In this document: in pieces, positions 15,099 through 19,986 of the stretch
Layout of the letters: the number at the start of each line of letters is the position of its first letter
Numbering within the stretch: the first letter of the stretch is position 1
DNA from: a virus
Virus record (IMG/VR): IMGVR_UViG_3300048839_000489
Location: 64,001 to 86,085 of that record
Length of the DNA: 22,085 nucleotides
Strand: one strand, 5' to 3'
The notes under the pieces: generated by a model
The model's database searches: none
Told to the model about the DNA's origin: nothing
The model's input: the letters and a program-made list of their open reading frames with translations, nothing else
Program-made: the position numbers and the translations under genes

Positions 15099-15428
15099 AA
15101 GTTTTTTTATTATTTTTTTTTACGAATCTATCTACAACCATTTTTTTTAAATTTGCTAGTTTCTAAGATTCTCTTTGTCTATAAGATACTGACTTTAGGA
15201 AGTATCTTATAGTTAAGCTCTTAAATTAATCACTTAAAGAGCTCTTAAGATCTTAAGGGGTGAGAGAGATTCATTTTAGGACGGAGACGCGTTTAATAAA
15301 ACAGATTTAGCGTCTGCCATTTCTTACCCTAGCTTATAGGTTATAGACGGTTATCCAGAAGTAACCCGCTAGGGCAAGGTTACTTGTTCTTACACCGTTA
15401 GGTAGGAACAATGATTAACTTATACCTT
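15099..15428 (-). ncRNA. Untranslated, hairpin-rich leader or ncRNA (possible origin region)
   Basis: No plausible gene lies in these 330 bases, which start just downstream of a perfect promoter. On the RNA, in order: TTGTTC/GAACAA hairpin (15411-15384); GTAACC/GGTTAC hairpin (15383-15361), whose loop GCCCTAGC-type bases (15374-15368) can pair 7 bp with 15333-15327, a possible pseudoknot; AGACGC/GCGTCT (15315-15285); overlapping palindromes AAGAGCTCTT and CTTAAGATCTTAAG (15237-15257); and a perfect 10-bp hairpin 15181-15210. TTATCCAGA at 15351-15359 on the plus strand is one base from a DnaA box. It could be a regulatory RNA, a leader controlling the polymerase, or an origin. No U-tract terminator is seen. 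Confidence 0.5.
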
Positions 15429-15457
15429 ATTATACCACGAAATTCTGTATCTGTCAA
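15429..15457 (-). promoter_or_regulatory. Consensus promoter, copy 2
   Basis: TTGACA (15457-15452), 17-nt spacer ending CGTGG, TATAAT (15434-15429) on the minus strand. Spacer and flanks nearly match the promoter at 6701-6729. It drives the structured leader, tRNA-Pro and the polymerase. Confidence 0.9.
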
Positions 15458-15487
15458 GGGTTTAAAGTTAAGTGTTAGATTAGAAGG

Positions 15488-15559
15488 CGGCTCTAAGGGG
15501 ACTCGAACCCCTGCAATCTCTTCGACAGAGAGATGTCATAACCTCTAGACCATAGAGCC
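15488..15559 (-). tRNA. tRNA-Asp(GUC)
   Basis: Acceptor GGCTCTA/TAGAGCC fully paired, anticodon loop CTGTCGA, T-arm AGGGG/CCCCT with TTCGAGT loop, discriminator G. No encoded CCA. Confidence 0.95.
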
Positions 15560-15565
15560 ATCATA

Positions 15566-15667
15566 TTACTGAAAGTGGGTAAGTACATACGAAACTGCCC
15601 AAAGAGCTAATGCCAGAACAGATAATCCTAACAAGACAATTCCTACAACCTTAAAAAAGTTTTTCAT
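15566..15667 (-). CDS. 33-residue single-span membrane protein
   Basis: The ATG at 15667 has AAGGAG at 8 nt and gives a 33-residue protein. It has a basic N-terminus (MKNFFK), then a hydrophobic run from about residue 7 to 29 (VVGIVLLGLSVLALALWAV), then a short polar tail. It would span the membrane once with the N-terminus inside. A longer frame starting inside the upstream tRNA is an artefact. It ends 6 nt before tRNA-Asp. It is one of several tiny membrane-protein genes placed between tRNAs here. Function unknown. Confidence 0.65.
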   Translation of the reverse strand: MKNFFKVVGIVLLGLSVLALALWAVSYVLTHFQ

Positions 15668-15692
15668 ATCACATACTCCTTTCTTTTTATAG

Positions 15693-15767
15693 TGCGACTG
15701 GCAGGAGTTGAACCTGCAAACACTTCGTTTTAAGCGAAGTAGGTATGCCAATTCCCTTCACAATCGC
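15693..15767 (-). tRNA. tRNA-Leu(UAA) with a short variable loop
   Basis: Acceptor GCGATTG/CAGTCGC, anticodon stem CTTCG/CGAAG around CTTAAAA, T-arm GCAGG/CCTGC, discriminator A. The variable loop is only TGTTT (5 nt), where tRNA-Leu normally has a long class II arm. Confidence 0.85.
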
Positions 15768-15772
15768 GCACA

Positions 15773-15845
15773 CTACAGAGTGTACTGTATCTTCCGTCAA
15801 TTAATGTACATTGATGCCACTTAATAAGGCATGAAGACTCTGTAG
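15773..15845 (-). ncRNA. Inter-tRNA structured spacer G
   Basis: Closed by a 9-bp perfect stem, CTACAGAGT (15773-15781) with ACTCTGTAG (15837-15845). Inner pairs are ATGCC/GGCAT and TCAAT/ATTGA. The stem starts 4 nt after the tRNA-Leu(UAG) 3' end and ends 5 nt before tRNA-Leu(UAA). No ACAGCAA motif. Confidence 0.5.
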
Positions 15846-15849
15846 GTAG

Positions 15850-15931
15850 TGCATCTAAGAGGGGTCGAACCTCCACTTCCGAAGAAACATGTTCCTAAGA
15901 CATGCGCGTCTGCCAGTTCCGCCATAGATGC
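15850..15931 (-). tRNA. tRNA-Leu(UAG)
   Basis: Acceptor GCATCTA/TAGATGC, anticodon loop CTTAGGA, a normal class II variable arm (CTTC/GGAAG-type stem), discriminator A. It is a useful contrast to the two Leu tRNAs lacking the arm. Confidence 0.95.
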
Positions 15932-15941
15932 AATTTATTTA

Positions 15942-16118
15942 TTATTTAGAAGAATCGCTCTTCTTTTCTTGTTTAGCTATAACCGTTGAGTCTTCTTTAC
16001 CACAGGTAGCACATCTGATCCCAGACTTGCCATTCATTCCCATAGGATTGAAAACCCTCTTTCCCTTACCATATAGCTTGTCCTGATACTCATTTACACA
16101 AGTACACTTGTAAATCAT
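15942..16118 (-). CDS. Small zinc-ribbon protein
   Basis: 58 residues from the ATG at 16118, with GGAGG 5 nt upstream. The protein reads KCTCVNEYQDKLYGKGKRVFNP and then RCATCGKED: CTC at residues 5-7 and CATC near 36-39. This cysteine-paired zinc knuckle with YQD..YG.G.RV.N is a conserved phage pattern I have seen in many genomes without assigned function. The tail is lysine/serine-rich. It overlaps nothing and follows the tiny membrane-protein gene upstream by one base, so both are co-translated. Confidence 0.75.
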   Translation of the reverse strand: MIYKCTCVNEYQDKLYGKGKRVFNPMGMNGKSGIRCATCGKEDSTVIAKQEKKSDSSK

Positions 16119-16119
16119 A

Positions 16120-16242
16120 TTAACCTCCAGTCGCAAAAGTCAAGAAAACAAACCCACCAATCAGCAAGCTTGAAAAGATAACCCACACAACTCCCCACAC
16201 ATCACTTTCAGTAGTTTCTCCAGAAAGAATTCTTCTAATCAT
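16120..16242 (-). CDS. 40-residue single-span membrane protein
   Basis: The ATG at 16242 has AAGGAG 5 nt upstream and gives 40 residues: a polar N-terminus (MIRRILSGETTESD), then a hydrophobic span at about residues 15-36 (VWGVVWVIFSSLLIGGFVFLTF). The TAA sits inside the ribosome binding site of the zinc-ribbon gene that follows. It resembles the other tiny membrane genes of the array in size and layout only. No family is recognised. Confidence 0.6.
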   Translation of the reverse strand: MIRRILSGETTESDVWGVVWVIFSSLLIGGFVFLTFATGG

Positions 16243-16269
16243 AGCATCTCCTTTTTTTTTGTTTTAAAC

Positions 16270-16329
16270 GGACTTCGTTTGTGCACTAACACCAATTGTA
16301 AGCTGAATTTTTTTTGCTGTATGAAGTCC
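16270..16329 (-). ncRNA. ACAGCAA hairpin element, copy A
   Basis: RNA order: GGACTTC (16329-16323), 2 nt, ACAGCAA (16320-16314) followed by an A-run, about 37 nt, then closing GAAGTCC (16276-16270), 7 bp. It starts 3 nt after the tRNA-Gly 3' end. Confidence 0.6.
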
Positions 16330-16332
16330 TAG

Positions 16333-16403
16333 AGAGGGCATTGGGACTCGAACCCAATTCATCTGCTTGGAAGGCAGAGGCACAGCCCATATACCATACC
16401 CTC
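16333..16403 (-). tRNA. tRNA-Gly(UCC)
   Basis: Acceptor GAGGGTA/TGCCCTC, anticodon loop CTTCCAA, T-loop TTCGAGT, discriminator U. Compact (71 nt) with a normal short variable loop. Confidence 0.94.
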
Positions 16404-16408
16404 ATGGA

Positions 16409-16489
16409 GGCTTATCGTAACCACCACGCTGACATTTATCGACATTCAGTGTCGTAATTTTTGGAGCAGGATCTCCGCGGTTATTAGCC
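16409..16489 (-). ncRNA. Structured spacer H between RlaP and tRNA-Gly
   Basis: The two ends can pair as GGCT (16409-16412) with AGCC (16486-16489) and TAACC (16418-16422) with GGTTA (16479-16483). Between them are a CGACA/TGTCG hairpin and a GGAG/CTCC hairpin. The stem takes in the RlaP stop codon. Weaker than the other spacer elements. Confidence 0.35.
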
Positions 16490-17251
16490 TAAGCGGTTCA
16501 CCTGCATGATTGTATCCAGTAGAAAGTTATCCAGTTCGGTTGTATCATGATTAGTAACACCACCTCTTTCTGGCTTTAGTTCTACTAGCTTACTGTTTAT
16601 ATACTCTGACAGTAGCTCAGACTTTTTGGACTTTCCAAGTTCCGCCCCAGACTTTTTTGCCTCCACTAGATTCAAAATTTCGTTTTTTACCTCAGCGTCC
16701 ATGTCTATCTTTTCGATAGTCTGTAGGAAGCTGGTTGGAGGCATCCTGTCAAACTTATTGATGTACTCAATAGCTATCAGAGGTCTAAGAACATAAAGGT
16801 ATTTTTTCATGCTTACAACCTCTTCACTAAGATACCTAGCGAAATTACCTCTTGCCATATGATAGTAGTGATACTTACAGGTTGTTGCATTGTAGAAAAC
16901 ATTAGAAAGGTCAACAAGTTGATTGTAAAACGTCTCGTCTTTTCTGTACACTTTAGGGGAATTTATCCACTCCATAAGCGTAGGGTTATATTTTTCCAGG
17001 AGTCTAAGTGCTTTATCAAGACTCCAGCCGTTGACATCCAGAACTTTATTCACCGGAAGTTCTATAACGTCTCTGCCCCTATATATTTTAAAGTAATGTT
17101 CAGGACTCGGTGCATATATAAATCTGACATCAAAGTCACTATCTACAGAGTCAAAACCCCATGCGCGACTTCCAGATTCACATGCATACAGAATCTTTAC
17201 TTTATGCTCTTTTTCTATGTCGTCAAGTATTTTGTTTATTCTTTCTTCCAT
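16484..17251 (-). CDS. RlaP-type nucleotidyltransferase (RNA-repair polymerase-beta family)
   Basis: 255 residues. The N-terminus has the polymerase-beta-like signature ESGSRAWGFDSVDSDFDVRFIY: G27-S28, then metal acids D39 and D41. The family-specific DVIELPVNKVLDVNGWSLDKALRLLEKYNPTLMEWINSPKVY follows at about 61-101, and a helical C-terminal half. This is the RlaP family (RNA ligase-associated nucleotidyltransferase, COG3541). It is found with RNA ligases, RtcB-type and Ro-type genes and is proposed to act in RNA repair. AAAGGA lies 7-8 nt before the ATG. Its place inside a tRNA array and next to a Ro60-like gene suggests tRNA end repair or extension. No RNA ligase is in the window. Family secure, substrate inferred. 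Confidence 0.88.
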   Translation of the reverse strand: MEERINKILDDIEKEHKVKILYACESGSRAWGFDSVDSDFDVRFIYAPSPEHYFKIYRGRDVIELPVNKVLDVNGWSLDKALRLLEKYNPTLMEWINSPKVYRKDETFYNQLVDLSNVFYNATTCKYHYYHMARGNFARYLSEEVVSMKKYLYVLRPLIAIEYINKFDRMPPTSFLQTIEKIDMDAEVKNEILNLVEAKKSGAELGKSKKSELLSEYINSKLVELKPERGGVTNHDTTELDNFLLDTIMQVNRLG

Positions 17252-17267
17252 AGCGATTCCTTTCGTG

Positions 17268-17340
17268 TAGCGGGTCTGGAAATTGAATCCAGCTTTTATG
17301 GCTTATGAGGCCATTTAGACATCCTTGCCTACCACCCGCT
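17268..17340 (-). tRNA. tRNA-Met(CAU) (elongator Met or Ile2)
   Basis: Acceptor AGCGGGT/ACCCGCT fully paired including position 1-72, so it is not an initiator. Anticodon loop CTCATAA. A CAU anticodon could be elongator Met or lysidine-modified Ile; this cannot be settled by eye. Confidence 0.88.
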
Positions 17341-17342
17341 AT

Positions 17343-17498
17343 TTAAATAAATAATGTGGAAAAAAGAAATCCACAAACCCCAACAAATAACGATAGAACG
17401 AGGTCTGTCAACTCGTTCTTAATCTTACCTCTTTCTATTTGACTAATTCTGTAATATATTACAGACACTAAAACTCCTATTTCTATGCTGAGTATCAT
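17343..17498 (-). CDS. 51-residue protein with two hydrophobic segments
   Basis: The ATG at 17498 has AAGGA 5 nt upstream. Translation gives 51 residues. A hydrophobic N-terminus covers residues 2-16 (ILSIEIGVLVSVIYY), a charged linker (RISQIERGKIKNELTD) follows, and a second hydrophobic segment covers 33-51 (LVLSLFVGVCGFLFSTLFI). It would form a small hairpin in the membrane. The stop lies 3 nt before tRNA-Met. No family is recognised. The good Shine-Dalgarno and clean fit between two tRNAs support it. Confidence 0.6.
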   Translation of the reverse strand: MILSIEIGVLVSVIYYRISQIERGKIKNELTDLVLSLFVGVCGFLFSTLFI

Positions 17499-17525
17499 TT
17501 AGTCCTTACTTGTCTCTTTTCATTG

Positions 17526-17610
17526 TGGATAGGGCAGGAGTCGAACCTGCAACGAAAACTTTCGGGCTGATTTACAGTCAGTTGAGTTCACCAATTCTCA
17601 ATGCCTATCC
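17526..17610 (-). tRNA. tRNA-Tyr(GUA)
   Basis: Acceptor GGATAGG/CCTATCC, anticodon loop CTGTAAA, a normal class II variable arm, discriminator A. Confidence 0.94.
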
Positions 17611-17617
17611 AAAAAAC

Positions 17618-17667
17618 AGACTGCTTATTTTACCTAGAGTTGGTTTTTTTTTTGCTGTTTGCAGTCT
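17618..17667 (-). ncRNA. ACAGCAA hairpin element, copy B
   Basis: RNA order: AGACTGC (17667-17661), 2 nt, ACAGCAA (17658-17652) followed by an A-run, about 27 nt, closing GCAGTCT (17624-17618), 7 bp. It begins 2 nt after the 3' end of the UAU-type tRNA. Confidence 0.65.
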
Positions 17668-17669
17668 AG

Positions 17670-17742
17670 TACTCCTCGAGGGACTCGAACCCCCAACCAA
17701 CCGTTAATAGGACGGGTGCTCTCACCATTGAGCTACAGGAGT
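17670..17742 (-). tRNA. tRNA with UAU anticodon (Ile?), non-canonical
   Basis: D-arm GCTC/GAGC, T-arm GGGGG/CCCTC and acceptor ACTCCTG/GAGGAGT are clear. The structural anticodon loop is CCTATTA, giving UAU (Ile, AUA codons). It has C33 instead of U33, a G-G mismatch at 7-66 and C-U at 27-43. It may be a specialised or decaying tRNA. Confidence 0.65.
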
Positions 17743-17755
17743 ATTTGTAATATTC

Positions 17756-17914
17756 GGGAGGAGGTCAGGTCGCTCATCTGTGCGCTTGTTTAGCGAAGGT
17801 TTATAAACGTCTCTATAAACTGCTTGCACATCAGTGCCACGCGCCATTCTTCCTACTCCTCCGAGCAGGAGTACTTCACGCCTTAGTTGACGGGATGCCC
17901 TCACTGCTCCTCCC
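17756..17914 (-). ncRNA. Structured RNA downstream of the Ro60-like gene (Y-RNA-like candidate)
   Basis: About 159 nt, distinctly more GC-rich than its surroundings, filling the gap between the Ro60-like stop and the next tRNA. The ends pair as GGGAGGAG (17914-17907) with CTCCTCCC (17763-17756), extended inward by CAG/CTG after a 2-nt bulge. Inside are a 7-bp hairpin TACTCCT/AGGAGTA, a 7-bp hairpin GTTTATA/TATAAAC and a GCAC/GTGC hairpin. End-to-end pairing with a bulged stem beside a Ro-like gene is how bacterial Y RNAs are organised. A GTG-started 60-codon frame (17722-17904) also runs through it with an AGGAGG upstream, ending inside the tRNA. A small protein is thus the rival reading. Confidence 0.5.
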
Positions 17915-17924
17915 TCCTATTCAG

Positions 17925-19361
17925 TTATAAAATTACTACTCTTGCGTATCTTTCTGACAACAAAGTTCTTGTCATAACGCTTACAGGATTAACTTCACCA
18001 CTTAGTACGTTCTTCATAATGCTAGGTGAAAATCCTGATACCAAAGCTGTGCCATCCTTGTTATAGGATACAGGCACTCCTACAGAAGTTCTTAGGTTCC
18101 AGAATACAGTGTTTGGTACTCTGTATCCAGCCTCAGCATACTTTCTTTCGATTACATCCATAGCAGTTTCTGAATAAGCACCTACTGCCTCATTGAATTG
18201 CATGTCTGATAGAATTAGGATGTCGTCAGGCATTTCGCTCTGAGCTACACCGTTTCTTACAGCACTATTTAGAATAAGGTCAAATACGGCTACGATGTTT
18301 GTTGATTGAGTCCAACCGGAGGTTAGAAGCTGGTCAATTCTATTTGCTAGATTACCAGACAAAACCTGTAATGTAGGACTGGTTGAGAATGTAATGAACG
18401 CATCCTTGAATGCACCAACGTTTCTCTGTGATATATAAATACCTAACGCTACTGATGCTAGGATTGGAAGAGCGTCTCCCATCATCATGCTTCCTGACAC
18501 ATCACACACAGGTAAAATCTTTCTATCTGTGTTTACGTAGTTTGGAAGAGACGACCATTGAGCCTCCAATACATCGTCAAAAGCCTTTACACCATACTTG
18601 TATGTTGACTTGCTATAGGTGTATGCTCTGATAATGTCGTGTGGATAAATAGCTCCGGCATTAATCTTGTTGCCGGAATTTGGACTTGACAAAGACTTAG
18701 CCCAAGCACCAAATCTGCTACCATCTCTTAGAGTATAAGCATTTCTGTACTTATTGATTGCCTTTGAAGGAACTGTGCTGTAGTCAATTCTGTTCCACTC
18801 GTTGTTGCACATAAGAGTCTCAACTACCTTGGTAGCAGAAGACAAAAGCCTTCTATACTTCTTAGGCTTAATTCCCCAGATGGAGATCAAAGCCTTAGCC
18901 AAGCTTCCTTGACTCTTATTCTCTCTAGGCATCCACTTAGCACAAAGAGCGTTTCCCTTGTTCAACTCTTCCCAGATCATGGAAGCTACACTATCTTCGA
19001 TAGGAGTTCCCAAACCTACTAGAACATCGTCCCACCTTCCGTAGAAGGGAACATTGTATAGGTTAGCCTGAGCGTCATCAGGATGATTTCTACAAAGCCA
19101 CGCATACATAATTCTGAAAGTACGGCGACTTCCTTGACCCTCTCTAACATCTCTGTTGTAAAACAAAGACTTCAAAGCCAACTCTCTATTTTCGTAGAAG
19201 GCGTTTGAGAATACTGAACGAATAGTAGACTCGTCTACACCGTCATTCCACCCACCCATCTTGAAGAATAAATCCAAGTTCTTGTTTCCAGAAGATGAGT
19301 TTGTCACCATACCGTTTTCAGTACGAGTATTTCTTGTCTGCATTGCGTTTAAAAGTGACAT
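17925..19361 (-). CDS. DUF2828/Ro60-like RNA-binding ring protein with vWA domain
   Basis: 478 residues. The N-terminal two thirds is helical with SLFYNRDVREGQGSRRTFRIMYAWL near 65-89 and NVPFYGRWDDVLVG near 103-116. These are the DUF2828 signatures, related to the TROVE HEAT-like ring of Ro60. The C-terminus is a von Willebrand A domain with an intact metal site: DVSGS at 287-291, T354 in QSTN, and D386 in ILSDMQF. Ro60-type proteins bind misfolded RNAs through the ring and Y RNAs on the outside, in RNA quality control or decay. Here it sits inside a tRNA array, with an RlaP gene and structured RNAs on both sides. Its Shine-Dalgarno (AGGA, 7 nt before the ATG) lies in the closing stem of an ACAGCAA element, suggesting autoregulation. 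RNA partners unproven. Confidence 0.8.
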   Translation of the reverse strand: MSLLNAMQTRNTRTENGMVTNSSSGNKNLDLFFKMGGWNDGVDESTIRSVFSNAFYENRELALKSLFYNRDVREGQGSRRTFRIMYAWLCRNHPDDAQANLYNVPFYGRWDDVLVGLGTPIEDSVASMIWEELNKGNALCAKWMPRENKSQGSLAKALISIWGIKPKKYRRLLSSATKVVETLMCNNEWNRIDYSTVPSKAINKYRNAYTLRDGSRFGAWAKSLSSPNSGNKINAGAIYPHDIIRAYTYSKSTYKYGVKAFDDVLEAQWSSLPNYVNTDRKILPVCDVSGSMMMGDALPILASVALGIYISQRNVGAFKDAFITFSTSPTLQVLSGNLANRIDQLLTSGWTQSTNIVAVFDLILNSAVRNGVAQSEMPDDILILSDMQFNEAVGAYSETAMDVIERKYAEAGYRVPNTVFWNLRTSVGVPVSYNKDGTALVSGFSPSIMKNVLSGEVNPVSVMTRTLLSERYARVVIL

Positions 19362-19366
19362 ATCTA

Positions 19367-19434
19367 ATTCCTATCCTTTCTGCCGATGTGAGCGGCGGCT
19401 CGGATGAGCCATACAAAAAATTGCTGTAAGGAAT
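19367..19434 (-). promoter_or_regulatory. ACAGCAA element copy D' overlapping the Ro60-like ribosome binding site
   Basis: RNA order: ATTCCT (19434-19429), 1 nt, ACAGCAA (19427-19421), then a GGCTC/GAGCC hairpin (19410-19397) and a GCCG/CGGC hairpin, then closing AGGAAT (19372-19367), 6 bp. The closing strand includes the AGGA that serves as Shine-Dalgarno for the ATG at 19361. Pairing would hide the ribosome binding site. Confidence 0.55.
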
Positions 19435-19438
19435 AATC

Positions 19439-19493
19439 AGACTACCATTAGTAGTTTTTTTCCGAAACTGTTTTGAGTTGCTGTGGGTAGTCT
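19439..19493 (-). ncRNA. ACAGCAA hairpin element, copy D
   Basis: RNA order: AGACTACC (19493-19486), 1 nt, ACAGCAA (19484-19478), an AGTTT/AAACT inner hairpin, closing GGTAGTCT (19446-19439), 8 bp. It begins 2 nt after the tRNA-Lys(UUU) 3' end. Confidence 0.65.
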
Positions 19494-19495
19494 AG

Positions 19496-19568
19496 TGCCT
19501 CCGCAGGGATTTGAACCCCGAACCAATCGCTTAAAAGGCGACTGCTCTATCCGTTGAGCTACAAAGGC
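19496..19568 (-). tRNA. tRNA-Lys(UUU)
   Basis: Acceptor GCCTTTG/CGGAGGC (two G-U), anticodon loop CTTTTAA, T-loop TTCAAAT, discriminator A. Confidence 0.94.
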
Positions 19569-19594
19569 AAAAAAAATGCTAGTCTTTCCTAGCA
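19569..19594 (-). terminator. Weak intrinsic terminator-like hairpin with U8
   Basis: On the minus strand TGCTAG pairs with CTAGCA around a 6-nt loop (19594-19577), followed by eight U (19576-19569). The stem is only 6 bp and the U-tract abuts tRNA-Lys(UUU). No promoter is seen before that tRNA, so partial termination or a 5' leader hairpin is likely. Confidence 0.4.
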
Positions 19595-19628
19595 GTCACA
19601 GGTCTACACCCTGTCGTAAAGGAGGATA

Positions 19629-19647
19629 AAATGCCAAAAGCATTTTG
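19629..19647 (-). other. Hairpin directly after tRNA-Leu(CAA)
   Basis: AAAATGC pairs with GCATTTT, a 7-bp perfect stem around a 5-nt loop, 1 nt after the tRNA 3' end. It follows the same rule of stems just past tRNA 3' ends but lacks ACAGCAA. Confidence 0.4.
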
Positions 19648-19721
19648 TGGGCAAGGGAGGATTTGAACCTCCAAAACACTATTTTTGAGATAGTTACGTA
19701 TGCCAGTTCCGTCACAAGCCC
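19648..19721 (-). tRNA. tRNA-Leu(CAA) with short variable loop and acceptor mismatches
   Basis: Anticodon stem ACTAT/ATAGT around CTCAAAA, T-arm GGAGG/CCTCC, discriminator A. The variable loop is GTTTT (5 nt), not a class II arm. Acceptor GGGCTTG against CTTGCCC has tandem U-U mismatches at 5-68 and 6-67. Confidence 0.8.
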
Positions 19722-19891
19722 TAAAGTCTGTGGTCGTGAAAATTATAAATCCTTCTATCGTATGGACTTCTAGTAAGTGGGGAGTATACAACTCCTGGGA
19801 CTAAGAAAGAAAATACCACTAAAATTAACAGTAATCCGAGTGCTATGTATACCGGTAAAAATAGTGAAACTATAAGTTTTTTTATTCGCAT
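19721..19891 (-). CDS. 56-residue single-span membrane protein
   Basis: The ATG at 19891 has AAAGGAG 5 nt upstream. Translation gives 56 residues: a basic start (MRIKK), a long hydrophobic span at about 6-36 (LIVSLFLPVYIALGLLLILV onward), then a polar tail with YDRRIYNFHDHRL. The TAG overlaps the first base of tRNA-Leu(CAA), and tRNA-Ile(GAU) lies 19 nt upstream. No family is recognised. The excellent ribosome binding site and exact fit between tRNAs support a real gene. Confidence 0.65.
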   Translation of the reverse strand: MRIKKLIVSLFLPVYIALGLLLILVVFSFLVPGVVYSPLTRSPYDRRIYNFHDHRL

Positions 19892-19909
19892 TTTACTCCT
19901 TTCTTATTG

Positions 19910-19981
19910 TGCAGATGGAAGGACTTGAACCTTCGACCAATGACGTATCAGATCACTACTCTACCACTGAGCTACACCTGC
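19910..19981 (-). tRNA. tRNA-Ile(GAU)
   Basis: Acceptor GCAGGTG/CATCTGC, anticodon loop CTGATAC, T-arm GAAGG/CCTTC, discriminator A. Confidence 0.94.
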
Positions 19982-19986
19982 AAGAC

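Noticed and set aside
15099-15428. Group I intron or tmRNA
   Set aside because: I looked for intron core sequences (P, Q, R, S) and for a tmRNA T-arm and acceptor and found no convincing match; flanks are not exons of a gene.
16859-17308. 149-codon plus-strand frame opposite RlaP
   Set aside because: It is antisense to a protein with intact catalytic motifs and shows no domain of its own.
17722-17904. 60-codon frame with GTG start and AGGAGG upstream
   Set aside because: It ends inside a tRNA and its bases form an end-paired structured RNA. The translated protein has no recognisable pattern. Kept only as an alternative to the ncRNA call.
19569-19594. Strong terminator ending the upstream tRNA unit
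   Set aside because: The stem is only 6 bp and no promoter is seen before the next tRNA, so I list it only as weak.
19579-19791. 70-residue open frame across tRNA-Leu(CAA)
   Set aside because: It covers a whole tRNA gene, has no good Shine-Dalgarno and conflicts with the better-supported 56-residue membrane gene.
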